A DNA stretch of 64,000 nt from Smittia aterrima. Its lineage: Eukaryota > Arthropoda > Insecta > Diptera > Chironomidae. The DNA lies in assembly GCA_033063855.1 (NCBI GenBank), contig CP093831.1:17918001-17982000 (forward strand). Direction: 5' to 3'. Shown here piece by piece: positions 1-13,600 of the stretch. The notes beneath the pieces are model-generated. The model worked only from the letters and a program-made list of their open reading frames with translations. It was not told the origin of the DNA and did no database searches. Position 1 is the first letter of the stretch. Every line of letters starts with the position of its first letter. The translations under genes and the position numbers were made by a program.

Positions 1-3000
1 TCTCTATGTGTATCGGTTACTGTGTGCGATGAAATGCCAGGCAACAGCAGCCGTAACCACACATCCAAAATGAGGCAATAAACAACAACAAACATTTCTG
101 CATGAAGCGGAGACGAAAGAAGTGAACATGAGCCTCCGAAAGACAAAGCAAGAAGAAGCCGAATGGGGAAATGAAAAAGACACATTATGATCGCAGGGTG
201 CATCGAAAGTCAGAGTTATAAAAGCAGAAACCAGAATTTCGCTGTGGAATTAAAACAATTGACAATTTTATTTTTCTAAAAGACTTTCATTCCGCCCTGT
301 TCTTGACTGGAGAAATCTTATCGTGAAACATATCTCCAGCATAAATACAATCGGCCAATGGCTTCAAACGGGTTTGAATTCCCTCTCGCCATCACGTATA
401 ACAATTGCATGAATTATCATTTACTCAACCATCAACCATTAAGTGTTTTTCTATTTCTCGCTTCTTTCATTTGCTCTCCGTTCGATGTCTTCGATGCTTC
501 ACAAAACAGAAAGAAGGCAAAATGAAGCGGCGGCCCCGCGCAAGAAAAATTGATGTAAGGTTTATTAACCTTTTGCCGATCCGCGCCAATCACTACTTCA
601 ACTAAAGCGTCGCTTAAATGTGTAAAAACACAATCTCGATTCTCGTTTTGCGTTTTCTGTTTTTGGAACAATAGAAAATTAAATTTGCGTGTGTATGCGA
701 GCCTCTAAAAATCTAGCTCGCTGCTGTTGACTTAACTATTGAAATGTCTTTTCCTTTCTACGACATTTTTCGACATCAAAACTCGAAACAGTTTTTCCTT
801 CTATCAAATGTAAAATATTTCTCGGGGTCTACGGACTTTCGAAGCAAAACTTTGCTGTGAATGTGACGTAACTGGTGACGTAGCTGTTTCTGCCCGTATG
901 TATTTCAATATGAAGTTCAAGGTTGTTGTCGGCTTTGCCTTGCTATGTACTGCGAGTTCTGGTATATATACGCGCTTTGTATATTGATATGGTCTTGAAA
1001 ATAACACAACGAGTAAGCGAGAGAGAGACTTAGACACATTGGGATTCGATTTTTGTTAGGAGGAAATTGTAAATGAAATGAATCGAGTCCGTGGGCGAGA
1101 AACGATGCTAGTTTTGTATTTTTTTTTTGCGGTTGAACGACACTTTATGTAACTGCGAAGCGAACGTCGAGAGAAAGAAAAGAGTTCGAAAGTTCGAAGA
1201 GTTACATAAAAAGGCGAAGCGATGGAAAATTAAACAAAATCATCATTCGAAGCGATATCCGAAAGCGAGTGATGTTCGACGAGTGGAAACAGAAAGAAAT
1301 TAAATGTGTCGAGAATTGCTCTGTTCGGTTGTATATTTGTTGCGCCGTCCCCGTCCGTTGTCGATCAGAGTGAACTCCGGTCTTAAATTTAATACACAAT
1401 AACATCCACAACGTATGTAAATGAATGATGTACGTGTAGCGATAAAGCGATCGATATTATTATGAGAAAAGAAAAAAATACCAGCAGAAACGAAAAAGAA
1501 AAGAGAAAAAATCCCGTCAAAATTGTAAGCCATTTTGTAAAAAAATAAATAAATCGAGAAACTAAAGAGACATTTAATTTGATGACGCAACGTTCGTCAT
1601 TATGCGCTGCTGTTGTTTCAGTCTTATTTCTGCCGCGTTTTCGAATTGAGTTCAGTTTGATTTTCCAGCAGTGCTCAAATTGCTGCTTTTCTAATTAATT
1701 AAAAATGGCTCTCGCTTTATTGAAGTAGGTGAATATTTTAGTTGAATCGTCGTGTACATAGTCGAAATATTATCTCGAGCCCAATGTCGCTCTTTTGAAT
1801 CTCTAATCGTGATGACGAGATTGTCTCACTAAAACTTATTTTTTTAAATGTCTTTTATGTAACGCAAGTCTCAAAATGAAGTGAAAATATAAAATTAAGT
1901 TTCTAATTGCTGCTTAGCATGCACGAGAATAAAATTGGATTGGATATGTTGCTGGAAAGATTGGTTAGCCTGTGAGAGTGTAAGGGAGATGGAAAGTCAA
2001 AGAGAGAATCGAATCTGCGGAAAACATTTGCCAACAGTGAAATCTATGTTGGAGCGCAGAAAAATATTCTAAACTGCAATATCCACCATGTTGGAGTTTT
2101 GCTATAAACATTTTCTTTCTTTCTTTCTGGTGTTTCAGTGATCTGGAAATGAGATTTGTAATGGCGGTTAGTTTTGTTGAATTTGATAGTCTAAAGAAGG
2201 GGCGCTTGGAATATTCTTGCTTAAGAATTCATCATAAAAGTTTATTAGTTCTGAAAGGTATCTCGAAGACGAAAATGTGTTGGTGGGTGAGAAAAAGCGA
2301 CAACAACACTCGCACATTCGTGTTTTTGTCGCCGCCGCGCGTTTCATATGTTCTCGTCGTCGTTCAGGGCTTCCGTTTTCCTCGATCTGAACTTGTAAAA
2401 ATTCTATTGAGAACATCAACATAATCACAGGGATCAAGGGGGCGAATCCCTGCTACAGTCTCTCGTTCTTCGTCGTCTTCACTTCTTTTCAATTCAATTT
2501 CATCGTGTCGCGTGTCTCTTCTTTGTGGCCCGTTCGTTTATGTATGTACGCAAAAGCAAGCAACGATACATTTAATGTTGCTGATGTTTATGTACTCGAG
2601 AGATTACACGATTGTGTGCGAGAAAACAAACACAAGAAAAAGTGCCAGATGGGTGAGAGAAGAAACGTTGAGTGAGAGAGAAATAATTTTTCAACCGAAT
2701 GATTCCTTAAATTCACTTTAAATTTGATTTCTGTTTTAATTTCTGGTTTCTTCTCACATCTGACGGCGTTTAGTTTTCTTTTTTTTTGTCAGTTCTGTAC
2801 CAATCGACAATGCATGTGTTGTATGTGGAAGGCGCGAGCTACAAACCTACGTTGTCTTGTTAATCTCGAAGCACATTTTTTCTTCTCATCGGTTAATTGA
2901 AAGAAAATGGAAGATTGAAGTGCGTGAAACAAAGCTCGAACCATTCGAACGTGTGCGTAAAATTATTTTGCGGGTAAAGCATCGCCAGCGGGAAGAAGTG

Positions 3001-3197
3001 AAATACTACTCAATTCTAATCTAGTTTTTAAGGCACATCAGCTTCATAGCTTTGAGCGACATGAGATTCTGATTCAAGTCTTCGTATTCGTCTGTTTCTA
3101 GAACCAGTCGGAGCGTGTGACCTTCAAGATTTCTTTTCCAAAAAAAAATCAAAACCGAAAGTGACTGAAACACGAAACAAAGATTTATCTGAATCTG
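1..3197. other. No supported gene; upstream/5' region
   Basis: AT-rich, non-repetitive DNA with only short, unrelated open frames on both strands. None has family resemblance or exon-like splice borders that I could support. A TATAAAAG string lies at 217-224, but no convincing initiator follows it. The stretch may hold untranslated 5' exons or introns of kismet, whose first coding exon is preceded by a splice acceptor at 7459, or the promoter of the carrier gene at 3198. Confidence 0.5.
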
Positions 3198-4145
3198 ATG
3201 GAGCGAAAGACGAAGCCACATGGCGAGAGTGAAGCTATAAACACATGGTTCAAGCACGTGAAAGCGCCTTTAGCGGGTGGAATTTCTGGTTTCCTAACAC
3301 GTGCAATCACACAGCCCCTGGATTGTATCAAAGTGCGTCATCAGTTGCAAGTCGAGCCTATCCAAAAACATGTCGGAGCCAAATACACATCGACCTTTCA
3401 AACGCTGGTCTTGATGTTCAAAGAAGAAGGAATTCGCGGACTATGGAAGGGACATGTTCCAGGACAAATATTAAGTGTTACCTATGGTTTCGGACAATTT
3501 CTGGCTTATGACCATTTCAATCGACACTCAAGATCAATCAAATTCTTTAACGATCATTCTGATATCCGCCATATCGTAGCTGGTGGATTTGCTGGTGCCT
3601 TTGGAATGTCGATCGCAACGCCTTTTGATGTCGTTAGAACACGATTTATCGCACAAGATAAGAACAAAGGCTATCGAAACATTGTTGAAGCTTTCACAGT
3701 TATTTTGCGAGACGAAGGACCTCGTGGTCTCTTTCGTGGTTTAATTCCTGGCGTGACTGCAATTGCACCCAACGCAGCAATTCAATTTGGAACATACAAC
3801 TTTCTTCTTGAACAATACAATGCGTATATGCAGCAAGATCAAGCATCTCGTCATGTCATTCTTCTCGCTGGCATGTTCAGTGGCATCTTCGCCAAATCTT
3901 TCATTTATCCTCTCGATCTCACAAAGAAGCGACTTCAAATTCAACAATTCCATGGCAGTCGGATGACCTTTGGAAAGAACATCACAACTTCGGGAATGTT
4001 TGATTGCCTGCGACAAACTTTCAAGCAAGAAAAATTTTCTGGGCTTTACAAGGGTTGGGCACCGGCTGTTATAAAATCCGGAGCAATGTCGGGACTCTAT
4101 TTCTTTTTCTACGAAGAAATTACCACCGAGTTCAATAAATTATAG
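3198..4145 (+). CDS. Mitochondrial thiamine pyrophosphate carrier (SLC25A19/Tpc type)
   Basis: This is a 315-aa mitochondrial carrier family (SLC25) protein encoded by one uninterrupted exon. It has three repeats of about 100 residues. Each carries the family signature Px[DE]xx[KR]x[KR] at the end of its first helix: PLDCIKVRHQLQVE in repeat 1, PFDVVRTRFIAQ in repeat 2 and PLDLTKKRLQIQ in repeat 3. Conserved GLWKG/GLFRG/GLYKG turns follow each one. The length (human SLC25A19 is about 320 aa) and overall sequence resemble the thiamine pyrophosphate transporter of the inner mitochondrial membrane, called Tpc1/Tpc2 in Drosophila. It imports the cofactor for pyruvate and 2-oxoglutarate dehydrogenases. 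That substrate is inferred from resemblance. The ATG at 3198 gives the normal short N-terminus before repeat 1. The gene lies upstream of kismet on the same strand and could sit in a kismet 5' intron. Confidence 0.88.
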   Translation: MERKTKPHGESEAINTWFKHVKAPLAGGISGFLTRAITQPLDCIKVRHQLQVEPIQKHVGAKYTSTFQTLVLMFKEEGIRGLWKGHVPGQILSVTYGFGQFLAYDHFNRHSRSIKFFNDHSDIRHIVAGGFAGAFGMSIATPFDVVRTRFIAQDKNKGYRNIVEAFTVILRDEGPRGLFRGLIPGVTAIAPNAAIQFGTYNFLLEQYNAYMQQDQASRHVILLAGMFSGIFAKSFIYPLDLTKKRLQIQQFHGSRMTFGKNITTSGMFDCLRQTFKQEKFSGLYKGWAPAVIKSGAMSGLYFFFYEEITTEFNKL

Positions 4146-4215
4146 TTTGTCAATTAAATTTTGGATTATTATGCTTGGTCGTTGACTTAGCGATGTAGAC
4201 AAGTTTTTATCTATG

Positions 4216-4221
4216 AATAAA
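4216..4221 (+). terminator. AATAAA polyadenylation signal of the carrier gene
   Basis: A canonical AATAAA lies 71-76 nt after the stop codon of the carrier gene, which is a normal short 3' UTR for a compact insect genome. Confidence 0.5.
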
Positions 4222-7200
4222 TTAGATTGCATTTTCTAAACCAACGACGAATCTTGAGTGAAACTTATTTTTCAGAGCGAATCGATATTAGTTAAAAATG
4301 AATGTGAATTTGTCTGATTGCATTTGCTCGAGTTGACTGAGTGTGTGTGTTTGTTCGTTCGGGCTTTCGAGGGAAACTTTTTCACCACAATTTTCAACTT
4401 TGCAAATTTCAAAATCAAAACCCCAAAAGCATTTTCGACGAGAGACGTTGTGGGAAGAGAGTGAGTGAGAAAGCGAATGTAATTAAAAATTTATTGATTT
4501 TTATTTGACACTGCTAGCAAGAGGTTTCGTTGTCTTCTTTCACTAGTACTTTACGTTTTAATACCTTTTAGTGCTCCACGAAGATGAATTGAGAAACTTT
4601 CTCTCGCTTTCGGGTTGTTCATTAAATTCAAGCACATTACCGAAATTGTTTCCATTTGCCATTACGCAACGACATTTCGCAGAAACGCAGGTGAAACCCA
4701 TTCCAACATTGAGTAAAGTTTTCAACTTAATGTTGCTTTGCGAAACTGAGTAACGCGCTTGAATGGTATCGAGCTTAACTTAAAATTTTTCAGCGGCTGA
4801 TGTTGAACTTTTGCCGTTTCGAGAGTTCTGAGTTTCCACAGACTCGCTTGTGGCTTTTCCTAGTGACAGCTTGGATGTTACGGCAACAAGTTGGCGATTC
4901 ATCACTATCATCATCGCCATTATGTGAACTTTTGCGACGAACTTTTCCATTTGATTAAATTTTACGTCTTGTCATAAAAGTTTGCTTAATTCTTCTAGTG
5001 GAAACTTCCGAAAGTCGCATGAGAATATTTTCATTTTACTTGCGACTAACACATGAACACCAGAAGCGGAGACAATTTTTGGGGGAAAGTCTCTTGTGTG
5101 TGAAGATATTTATGATGGGCTCGGAGAAAAACATGAAATAACAATGCCAATAATTGAAATGAGAAAATGGAGACCGGATAGGATCAAGGCTTTGCGAATA
5201 TCCGTTTCCATCGACGATGAAAAACCTTCGCTCCCCTTTTTTCCTGCTGCGTGATATCGCAAATCAAGATTGGAAATGAATACCGATCATGGAACAGAGT
5301 AATTTGTGTGTGTGTGTACATTGCGGGTTCATCTTTTTTGCTGCTACTGCTATCGAGATAAATGTAAGAGACTATTGATTTTATTCACTCGTAGATTCTC
5401 GAATATAGTAAATTTTCCTTTTTTAAAAACGGTCCATGTTTAAACAGCAATGTCTGTTGTAAAAATTCTTTATTCGTTTCTTCACTTCATTGACTAAAGA
5501 AAAAGAATAAATTTTTTAATGAGAAATGTAATGTCCTCAAGGCGTCAATTCATCTTCTCATAGATTGAAAGAAACTCAAGGAGAGGGATTTTTTTTTCTC
5601 CTACATTTTTGCTCCGATTGACTTAAAACGAAGTGGAAACTTTCCTCGGCAAACTCATTGATTTATTGAAGAAAATTTCGTTTCAAGTCGAACGAGTTTC
5701 ATCCCCAATTTACTATGTTTCGCTAACACCCGCAATAACGTTCATCATCGCCTTCTCTGAAATAAGCACCTCCGCAACAAACAAAAATAATTAAAATAAT
5801 TTGAATTTTCTCCACGGTGTTTGTGGAAAGAGTGAGAGGTTTTCTGGGAGAATGTTCGACACAAGCGAACTTCCATAATCAGGGATGGGGGGAGGATTGC
5901 GGATAGAAGGCGAGAGAGAGAGAAAAGGAGAAAACACATCCTAAAATGGTGGAATTTTAATGGAACGACGACGATGCTAAAACATCTTTTTATGCTTTGT
6001 GTTTGCCTTTTTTTACTCTTGTTCGCCACTCGACGTTGCTTTATTTTAAAAAAGAAAAAAAGAAGAGATGAAATTAATTTCAAGCCGGATTATGTAAACG
6101 TAATGTTTGCTGCGAGTCTCAAGCGATGAAAACTGAATATTGCCTCCATTAACCCTGCCCAGAGTTAATGTGTCGCAAGGGGAGGTAAATCATGGCACAA
6201 AAACTGTTCACATACAAAAGCAACTCAGCATTATCATTGTATGTTTATCGATTTTTTCCTTTCCTCAATTCTGATGATACTTCACGTGAAGCTCTTCCTT
6301 AAAAACCGTTGAAGAAATGAAATTTATCACAAGATTCGCTTCTCACAGCTTTTCTTTTTGCACTATCATGGGAACGCTATAGGAATTCTCTCACAAGTGG
6401 TTGCGTGTCATGCCAAGGTCGTGCAGAATTATTGATGTTCAACTTTTCACTCTCGTTACGGAATTTTCTATGGAATGTAGATAGGCTCTTTGCGTGTATG
6501 AGTAGAAAGTTCAATGAAACCCAGTCCTTATCTATCTTTCCCACTCATGTCTTCGCTTTCTCCACCACCCTGTGTGTGACCTCCTAGCCGAAACAAAGGC
6601 ATGAAAAATGTAGGTTTAATACCAGCGAGAGTCGAGGAGAGAAGAAATATGCGAAAAACATCTCGTTCCCATCATGAGCCAGAGCGAGGGTTCTACAAAC
6701 CAACAATGAATGGAGAAAAGTCATCAGGGAGAGGAAGAGAAGCATACTACATACCTTAGGGGAGAAACTGTGCGTTCTATGTTGAAGAATTTTGTCTCTT
6801 TGAGAAATCATAAGCGTATAGCTTTTCCCCTTAGGTGTTTAAGTGGCGTCATCAACACGGAAATCACCGACACCAGCTGAAAATCGACTGACTGCACCCT
6901 CGCTCGTGACTTCTAACAACCTGACTCATAACAATTAGCTACAAAGGTTAAATTAGCTCAAAATCAAGAAGAAAAGCGTACGATGTGAAAGATTTTGAAG
7001 ACATTTCGACAAATGGAAAGATTCGCAATTCTCTCGCTAATAGTTTTACAGTTACATTTTTTTTTGACCTGATTTTCAGTTTTCAAGAGTGAGAAAAGCT
7101 TGAAGAGTTTGCAATAAAAATCGATAACGAACACAAAAATTTCATTGTCAGGGCTTTAAATCAATCGACAAAAGAACTTACATTGTTTGAAGTTTTCGAG

Positions 7201-7459
7201 TTAAAATCCTATAAAAAAAATTAATTTTAATAAGGTGTTAAGCGGAGGTGTGTGTTTGTAACATTATGTAAAAAAATTGTTGTTATTATCGTAGCTTGTC
7301 TGCCATGAGTCTACAATATGTTGGAAAAAATCGAAATATATTGGCTTCTGTATGAGAAAGAGAGTCTGCTCGTGTGTGTGCGTAGGCGTGAGAGAATTTT
7401 CTCTTCAGCTATCGCGAATTTTCCGACAATCTTTATTAACAAGGCTTTCTCTTTTGCAG
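4222..7459. other. Non-coding stretch before kismet
   Basis: AT-rich sequence with GA/CT-rich runs and a short GT tract near 5310-5317. There are no open frames with recognisable products and no exon-like islands I could support. It ends in a strong pyrimidine tract and acceptor (cttttgcag, 7451-7459). At least its 3' part is therefore probably intron of the kismet pre-mRNA. Confidence 0.5.
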
Positions 7460-7620
7460 GTGAAAAATGGATAAATAAGAAAATGCAGCAGCTTAACGAT
7501 TAACAACTTAAGAATTTCAAGAAGAAAAATCGAAAGAAAAACAAATGAAATCAAAGTAAGGTGTCGCCGCCACACTTTGGAATTTCGACTCGAGCATCAA
7601 ACTTCATTTAACGATTTTAA
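7460..7620 (+). other. kis: Probable kismet 5' UTR exon segment
   Basis: This segment follows the acceptor tttctcttttgcag at 7459 and runs into the kismet start codon. It holds a tiny upstream ORF (ATG GAT AAA TAA, 7467-7478). An in-frame TAA at 7618-7620 directly precedes the start ATG, so translation cannot begin further upstream in this frame. I cannot place the transcription start. Confidence 0.55.
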
Positions 7621-10600
7621 ATGGACGGAAATGCACAAAACATGTATCATGGAGGAGGACAAGGGTGAGTTGAATGACACTTTGAGTGTTTGAAAATTGG
7701 CAAATGTTTGGAAGTTTTGAGAGAAATTTTTCCGATTTTCTTGTCTCTGTATGGCTCGACTCTATAGAGACGCTTATTACAGATACGATCCAACAGCACC
7801 TCGCGGAATGGGCCCACCACCTGGATACAGTTCTCATCCGCCGAGACATAGAGCTCCGATTCCCTTACAACAACAACCTCAATACGCGGGTTATCAGCCT
7901 ACCGACAACATGTACTCGATGGGAGGTGATCAGCACGCAAGCATGAGTCTAGGCGATATTACAGGTTGGGGAGCTCAACCCGTTCCACCACAAGCGTATG
8001 GTCAACCAATGGGATATGGTCATCCAGCTCCTCAACCGCCACAACGACAAACTCAAGCGAGGTAAATTTAATTAAATTATTATTAAACGTGAAGTCGTAA
8101 TCTGAAATGCTTCTATTTTTTAGTTATCGTCAACACATGGCTGGATACCCGCAAGATCCAAAACAAATGCAAGCGGCTTACTCATCTCAACAAAATATGA
8201 TGAGTGGCATGATACCGCAGCAAGGCTATGGATCTATTCCTCAGTCTCAGCATCAACAGCAAGCCCAACAGAGAATATCTCAACATTATCCTCAAACTGG
8301 ACATCAGATGTACCCGACGCCACCACAACAAGCTCCCGCTCCTCAGCCTTATAGCGGCTATGGAGTGCAACATCAGAGCTCAAGATCTTCGTCGGCTCAA
8401 CATCCTGGATATAGTCACTCGGGATTAGAACAATCGAGTTATGGCGGACATTTACCGAATCAAGGTTCAGTTGGTCTGCCTCCGCTTGGTATTCAACAAA
8501 CCCAACAATCTCACTTGACACAAACACCTCAAAGTCATCAACAGCAACAACAGTTACATCAGCTCCAACATCCTTCAATGAATCCAGCGGCACAACCTCC
8601 CGTCTTAGGTTCATCGCATGGATCTCAACAAACACAATCCCAGCAACAATCTCATTTGGCAGCGCAGCAGAGCCAACATGCTCCTTCGGCGATGCATCAT
8701 TCGTCGAGTGCGAGTCAACATCAATCATCAATGGCAGCGCAGCAAACGAATCAAGCGAGCCATCAAATTCCGCAAGGTCACAATCCTCATCAAATGGGAC
8801 ATGGAATGTTGCCAAGCTATGGAAGTCAAATGGCAGCAGCACCAGCGGCCGCTCCACCTCAAGTTCCAACATACTTACCTAACTCAAAACAAACACCTGC
8901 CACACAGCAACATGGGAGCAGTCCTCAATATCGAGCGCCGTTTCCTCAACTATCACCACAAATGAGTCCGAGACAAATGTCACCTCATCCATCTCAGATG
9001 AGTCCAAGACCGGTAATGTCTCCTGCTAAACAGACTCCATCGCAACAGACTCAACAATCTTCGAGTAATTCGTCACATCTGCCGGGTATCTCGAGTCCAA
9101 ATGCTCGTGCCCAACCCACATTGCCACCGATTCAATCGAAACCAACAAGTGGAGGTGTCTCAAATACTCTTCAAGCTCTCGAACAGATGGTAATGCCAGT
9201 ATCTAACCCAACACCTGGAATGGATTATAATCAAGCTGGCTATCGCCAACAAACCCTTCCTTCGATGCCAAACAATCCGCTGTCACCACTTGGACGTGTC
9301 ACCATGTCCCCACAGCATCAACAGCACCAACAATGGCCTTCACATCGATCACAAATGAACGGCAATAGTCACCTCGGCATGATGCCACAAGCTCAAATGC
9401 AAATGCAACAACAAATGCAGCAATCAGCTGGACAAATGATGGCGCAAATGCCTGATATGATGTCAGCATCACAGCCCATGCAAGTTATTCCACCATCAAA
9501 CCAACATCAGCAACCATCGTACAACAGTTATGAAGAACTTACTCAATCGACTCAGCCCCAACAAAAGTCAACACTCGATTCAATTCACAAGCCCTACGAA
9601 AACCTAACGCCATCGATACCAACTCAACAGATGAGTAATAATCTCATCAGTCAACAGATGATGTCGCCATTGCAGAGTCAGCAAGCTCAACCGATGGAGC
9701 AACAGCAAGATCAATACGGAAGCCTTCAGACAAATCAATCATCCCTGTCAACGCTAGAGTCTACTGATCAATCATCCGATTTGAATCTCTTAGACAGCTA
9801 CTCAAATAGTGCCACCGTCAACACCTCAAATATGTCATCGACAGCTCAGAAATCAAGTATCGAAGACTCTCTGCTCTCTCAAAACACAAACGACAATAGT
9901 CAAAGCAGTCAGATTAGTGAAAACGGTGGTGGAAACTTAATGCAAGCGAATTCCTATGCAAATGAGATAAATCAGGATGACAACGCTAATCAGCAATCGA
10001 TGGAACAAGACTTGCCCTGTTTAGATGCAAATGATGCTAACGATGAGTATCCCAAAACGACTGATGTCGAGAGTGAGCAAGTGTCTCAGGATTCGCAACA
10101 ACAAGAAGCTGGAATCGATAAGGCCGATGATCTCCAGTTTGGATTTGGCAACGATCAAGGTCTAAAGCCAAAGTCTGCTGATTCAACAATGATCAACGAA
10201 ACGGAGAAGGAATTATCCAACGAAATAACAAATGTTGTTCCAGACATTGCAAATAATGTGAGTATCTTTAGAAAAACGCCATTAAATTCAGTTGCTTATT
10301 GTTCGCGTTATTCGCAGGTTGAACACATTCCAACTCAATCAAAAATGGAGCCGGTCATGATGCAAATGAATCAACAGATGCCTGTTTACCCTCCTGGTCC
10401 ACATCAAGTTCCCAATTACAATATGGGTTATAGCATGCAACAACCTCCTTACGCAACAATGCCTCATCATCAAGAGAGGTCAATGTTGCAACAGCAACTT
10501 CAAGAACTGTACCTTTTACCACCCTCACCTGAGCATCAAGAAAAAATTCATCGAGCTCAAGAGAGAATCAATATTTTACAACAGCACGAAACAACGGATC

Positions 10601-13600
10601 AATGCTTAGGCGGAACACCTTCGTGTGTCCTCCAGAATCCAATGTTCTCGATGATTGATTCACCACAAGTGACAAGTACAACTGGACGTGGACGTGCTCG
10701 AGGAAGTTCATCGAAACCTCGTAAGCCTCGTACTAAAAAATCTGAAAAACTATCACAAGCCCAAGCTACTGATGACGATTCAAACGCTGTCGTTCAATCA
10801 AATCTTCCCGTTTCGGAAGATTCAGTCACTGCCGGTACTGGATTAAGCGATCTCTCACAAATTTACTCCGAAGACAATGAGATGGCTGACATTTCTCAAG
10901 ACGCCACTTCTATTGGCGACTTGGACACTTCGACTGATGCCAGCGGCAAAAAGATTAAGAAACCTCGCAAGCCCCGCGCACCGAAACCACCAAAAGAACC
11001 AAAGAGCCCGAAGGAGCCATCATCTCGTAAGAAGAAGGAAAAAGATTCAGAGAAGTCGAAAAAAAAGAAAACGAAGAAAGGCAGCTTGTCTGACGTAGGA
11101 GAGAATTCCGTTTCTCATGACAATAACAGCACAGAAATGTCGAAGCACACAAGTGAGGGCGAAGAGAATCAAACTCTTGCGTCTCTAATGCACAATCAAA
11201 ATTCCACAGATGCCAACTCAGGTGAAAATGATGCTCCCGAAGGTGAAACAGCTAAGACTGACGAATCGAAGGCTGATATTGATGAAGTTACAGACTTTGA
11301 TGATATTCCAGTTTCTAAGATTGCGATAAAGTCGCTGATGGAAGATAAGAGTGTGAGGGACTCTGATGAAGGCAATGCTGGAAGTGAAGATCCTTACTCG
11401 ATGAACGAAGACGAATCTCCCTCGAAAAAGAAGAAAGGCAAAAGTCGACGAAGTGCTGGTTTTAGTAAAACTAAGGGTCGTGGATCAAGAGGCGGCGGTA
11501 AAACGAGCCGAAGATCTGGCAGAGCAAAAATTGTACAAGACTCTGGAGATGAAGGAGGAGACGACCTCATCACAACTCCACCAGCTTCTCCAACAGGCGA
11601 CGATGCTGATATTGACAGCTCAAAAAGACGTTCAGCAAGAAACACGCAACGCAAAAAGTACTCCGACGACATCATGTTGAGATTCTCTGACGAGGAAACC
11701 ACATTGATTTCACCAGTAAAACGAGAATCGTCAGCTAAAGGTGACGACTCAAAGAAAGAAAGAATCGAAGGAGATGAGAGTCTCAATGTGTCAACATCTG
11801 AGCTTGACGGCACATTAGATCATCACGATGTTAAGCTTCCTCCGCCAGAAGATATTAGCAACAAGCCCAATTACGTTTATATTAACACAACCGATGAAGA
11901 CACGATGATTGTTCAATTTGTTCTTGCTCAACGAATGGGAAAGAGAGAACTGAAACCAGATCCACCACCGGTGATTAAAAAGGAAGAACCGCTCAAGGAG
12001 GAAAATGGTGAAGTGAAATCTGAGACAGTTGAAGGTGAAGAAAATTCAGCAAAAGTTGATGATGCTGAAAAGAAAGAAGAAACTACAACAGATGAGACCA
12101 AGATGGAGGTTGATCAAGAAGAGAAAGAGTCCGAGATTGAAGCCCCAGTTAAAGACGCTACTCTTGAAAAGGAACCGGAAACTGTTGAGAAAGAAATTGA
12201 AAAAATGGATGAAGATTCGGTTGAATCTGAAAAACCAACAGAAGAGACTTCTGAAAAAGAAAATTTAGACGATAAAAGTGAGTCAGCCAAACCAGAAACT
12301 GAAACTGAAGACGTAAAATCTGAAGCTAAGGACAAAGTTGTTAAAACTGAAGGTGAAAAAGCTGGTGAAGACAAACCAGAGCCAGTATTTGTTGAGGTTG
12401 AAGAGTATCTGGTTAAATATCGAAACTTTTCTTATCTTCATTGCGAATGGAGAACGGAAGATGAATTATTAAAAGGAGACAAGCGGGTTAGCAACAAAAT
12501 TCGTCGCTTCCAGCAAAAGCAAAGTCAGCAATTCAACATTTTTGAAAATATCGAAGAAGATCCATTCAATCCTGACTTTGTTGAAGTTGACAGAATCCTC
12601 GATTGCTCTGAGCACACTGATGATGACGGAAACAAAGTAAAACATTACTTGGTGAAATGGAAGAGTCTTCCATATGAAGATTCAACGTGGGAGCTTGAGG
12701 AAGATATAGAAGAAATCAAAATTGAACAATTTGAAAGATTCAACAAAGTTCCACCGAAAAGCGAATGGAAACTCAAGCGAAAACCTCATCCAGAGCAATG
12801 GAAGCAACTCGATAAAACACCAGTTTACAAAGGAGGAAATACTCTTCGTCCTTATCAGCTAGAAGGATTGAACTGGTTAAAATATTCATGGTTCAAGGGC
12901 AACAACTGCATCTTAGCTGACGAAATGGGTCTTGGAAAGACAATTCAGAGTCTCACATTCGTTCATTCAGTTTATGAATGGGGAGTTCGAGGACCTTTCT
13001 TAGTCATCGCTCCACTCTCGACAATTCCTAATTGGCAACGTGAGTTTGAAAGCTGGACGGACATGAACGTTATTGTTTATCACGGCTCTTCGACCTCTCG
13101 ACAAATGCTCTCCGACTACGAAATTTTCTACAAACTCGAAAATGGTAAACAACTTAAAGACATCACGAAATTCAATGTTCTTATCACCACATTCGAAATG
13201 ATTGTTACCGACCACCAGGATTTGAAAAACTACAACTTCCGAGTTTGCGTAATTGACGAAGCTCATCGTCTCAAGAATCGTAATTGCAAACTTCTCGAAG
13301 GCTTACGACAGCTGAACCTCGAGCATCGTGTTCTTTTGTCAGGAACTCCATTGCAAAACAACGTGAACGAGCTTTTCTCATTACTCAACTTCTTGGAACC
13401 AAGCCAATTCTCCAGCAACGAAGACTTTTTGCGTGACTTTGGCTCTCTGCGAACTGAAGGAGAGGTTCAAAAGCTGCAGGCGTTGTTGAAACCGATGATG
13501 CTTCGTCGTCTCAAGGACGATGTTGAAAAATCGTTGGCGCCGAAGGAAGAAACAATCGTTGAAGTTGAATTAACTAACATTCAGAAGAAATATTATCGTG

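Noticed and set aside
217..224. TATAAAAG as a gene promoter at the window start
   Set aside because: No initiator at the right spacing and no gene start follows. TATA-like strings are expected often in AT-rich DNA.
8234..8872. 212-aa minus-strand ORF opposite the kismet Gln-rich exon
   Set aside because: It is the antisense shadow of a CAA/CAG-rich coding region, with Val/Leu/Asp-biased composition.
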